From Pseudomonadota bacterium (GTDB lineage Bacteria; Pseudomonadota; Alphaproteobacteria; Rhizobiales; Xanthobacteraceae), in NCBI GenBank assembly GCA_023405565.1, contig JAEXXW010000369.1, positions 1-6,721 on the forward strand: 6,721 bases of DNA. The letters run 5' to 3'. The translations under genes were made by a program, and so were the position numbers. The number at the start of each line of letters is the position of its first letter. Position 1 is the stretch's first letter. Positions 6,673 to 6,721 of the stretch are shown here, in pieces. Below the pieces are notes generated by a model. The model was not told where the DNA came from and searched no databases. It was given only the letters and a program-made list of their open reading frames with translations.

Positions 6673-6721
6673 ATGACCAGCCTCAAGAGCCGCCTGATCA
6701 TGGCTGCAATACTTTGGATTG
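6673..6721 (+). CDS. Probable sensor histidine kinase, N-terminal fragment (cut by window edge)
   Basis: Only 16 codons are inside the window: ATG at 6673, then a polar, basic start (TSLKSR) followed by hydrophobic LIMAAILWI, the beginning of a first membrane segment. GGAG at 6661-6664 (8-nt gap) and AGGTG at 6666-6670 can serve as ribosome site. The gene begins 5 nt after the regulator stop, the classic response regulator-kinase pairing, and sensor kinases of this class often open in this way. No kinase motif is visible yet, so the function rests on position and on the N-terminal pattern. It would sit in the inner membrane and phosphorylate D51 of the preceding protein. Confidence 0.7.
   Translation, partial: MTSLKSRLIMAAILWI

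Overview
The window is GC-rich DNA with strongly GC-biased third codon positions. The protein sequences and the use of GTG as start codon for four of the six genes fit an alphaproteobacterium, most likely a Bradyrhizobium/Afipia/Rhodopseudomonas-type member of the Hyphomicrobiales. This is judged from protein style only; no marker gene is present.

Layout, left to right: (1) positions 1-1061, minus strand: the first 353 codons of a DEAD-box RNA helicase, cut by the left edge. (2) 1062-1356: an intergenic stretch with two short palindromes and no recognisable gene. (3) 1357-5855, minus strand, read right to left: a compact operon of a periplasmic adaptor (4797-5855), a heavy-metal-type RND pump (1626-4793) and a small DUF3240 protein (1357-1695). 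The first two genes are 3 nt apart and the last two overlap by 70 bp. (4) 5856-6013: a 158-bp divergent control region. It carries two facing copies of a 20-bp site, each made of two CTGAA units 11 bp apart, the geometry expected of OmpR/PhoB-family regulator sites. (5) 6014-6667, plus strand: an OmpR/PhoB-family response regulator, followed 5 nt later by the start of a second gene (6673 onward, cut by the right edge), very probably its sensor histidine kinase.

Working model: a two-component system senses an envelope signal, probably a metal ion, and the regulator binds the paired sites to control both its own operon and the divergent efflux operon. The adaptor and RND pump export a cation from the periplasm or cytoplasm through an outer-membrane channel that is not encoded in this window. 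The DUF3240 protein is a likely cytosolic partner of unknown exact role. The pump resembles CzcA (divalent cations) more than CusA (Cu/Ag) at most diagnostic positions, but it lacks the first aspartate of the CzcA TM4 motif, so its substrate cannot be named from sequence alone.

The gene families are all known. The parts least explained by standard annotation are the symmetric operator, the hybrid TM4 motif, and the long overlap with the DUF3240 gene.
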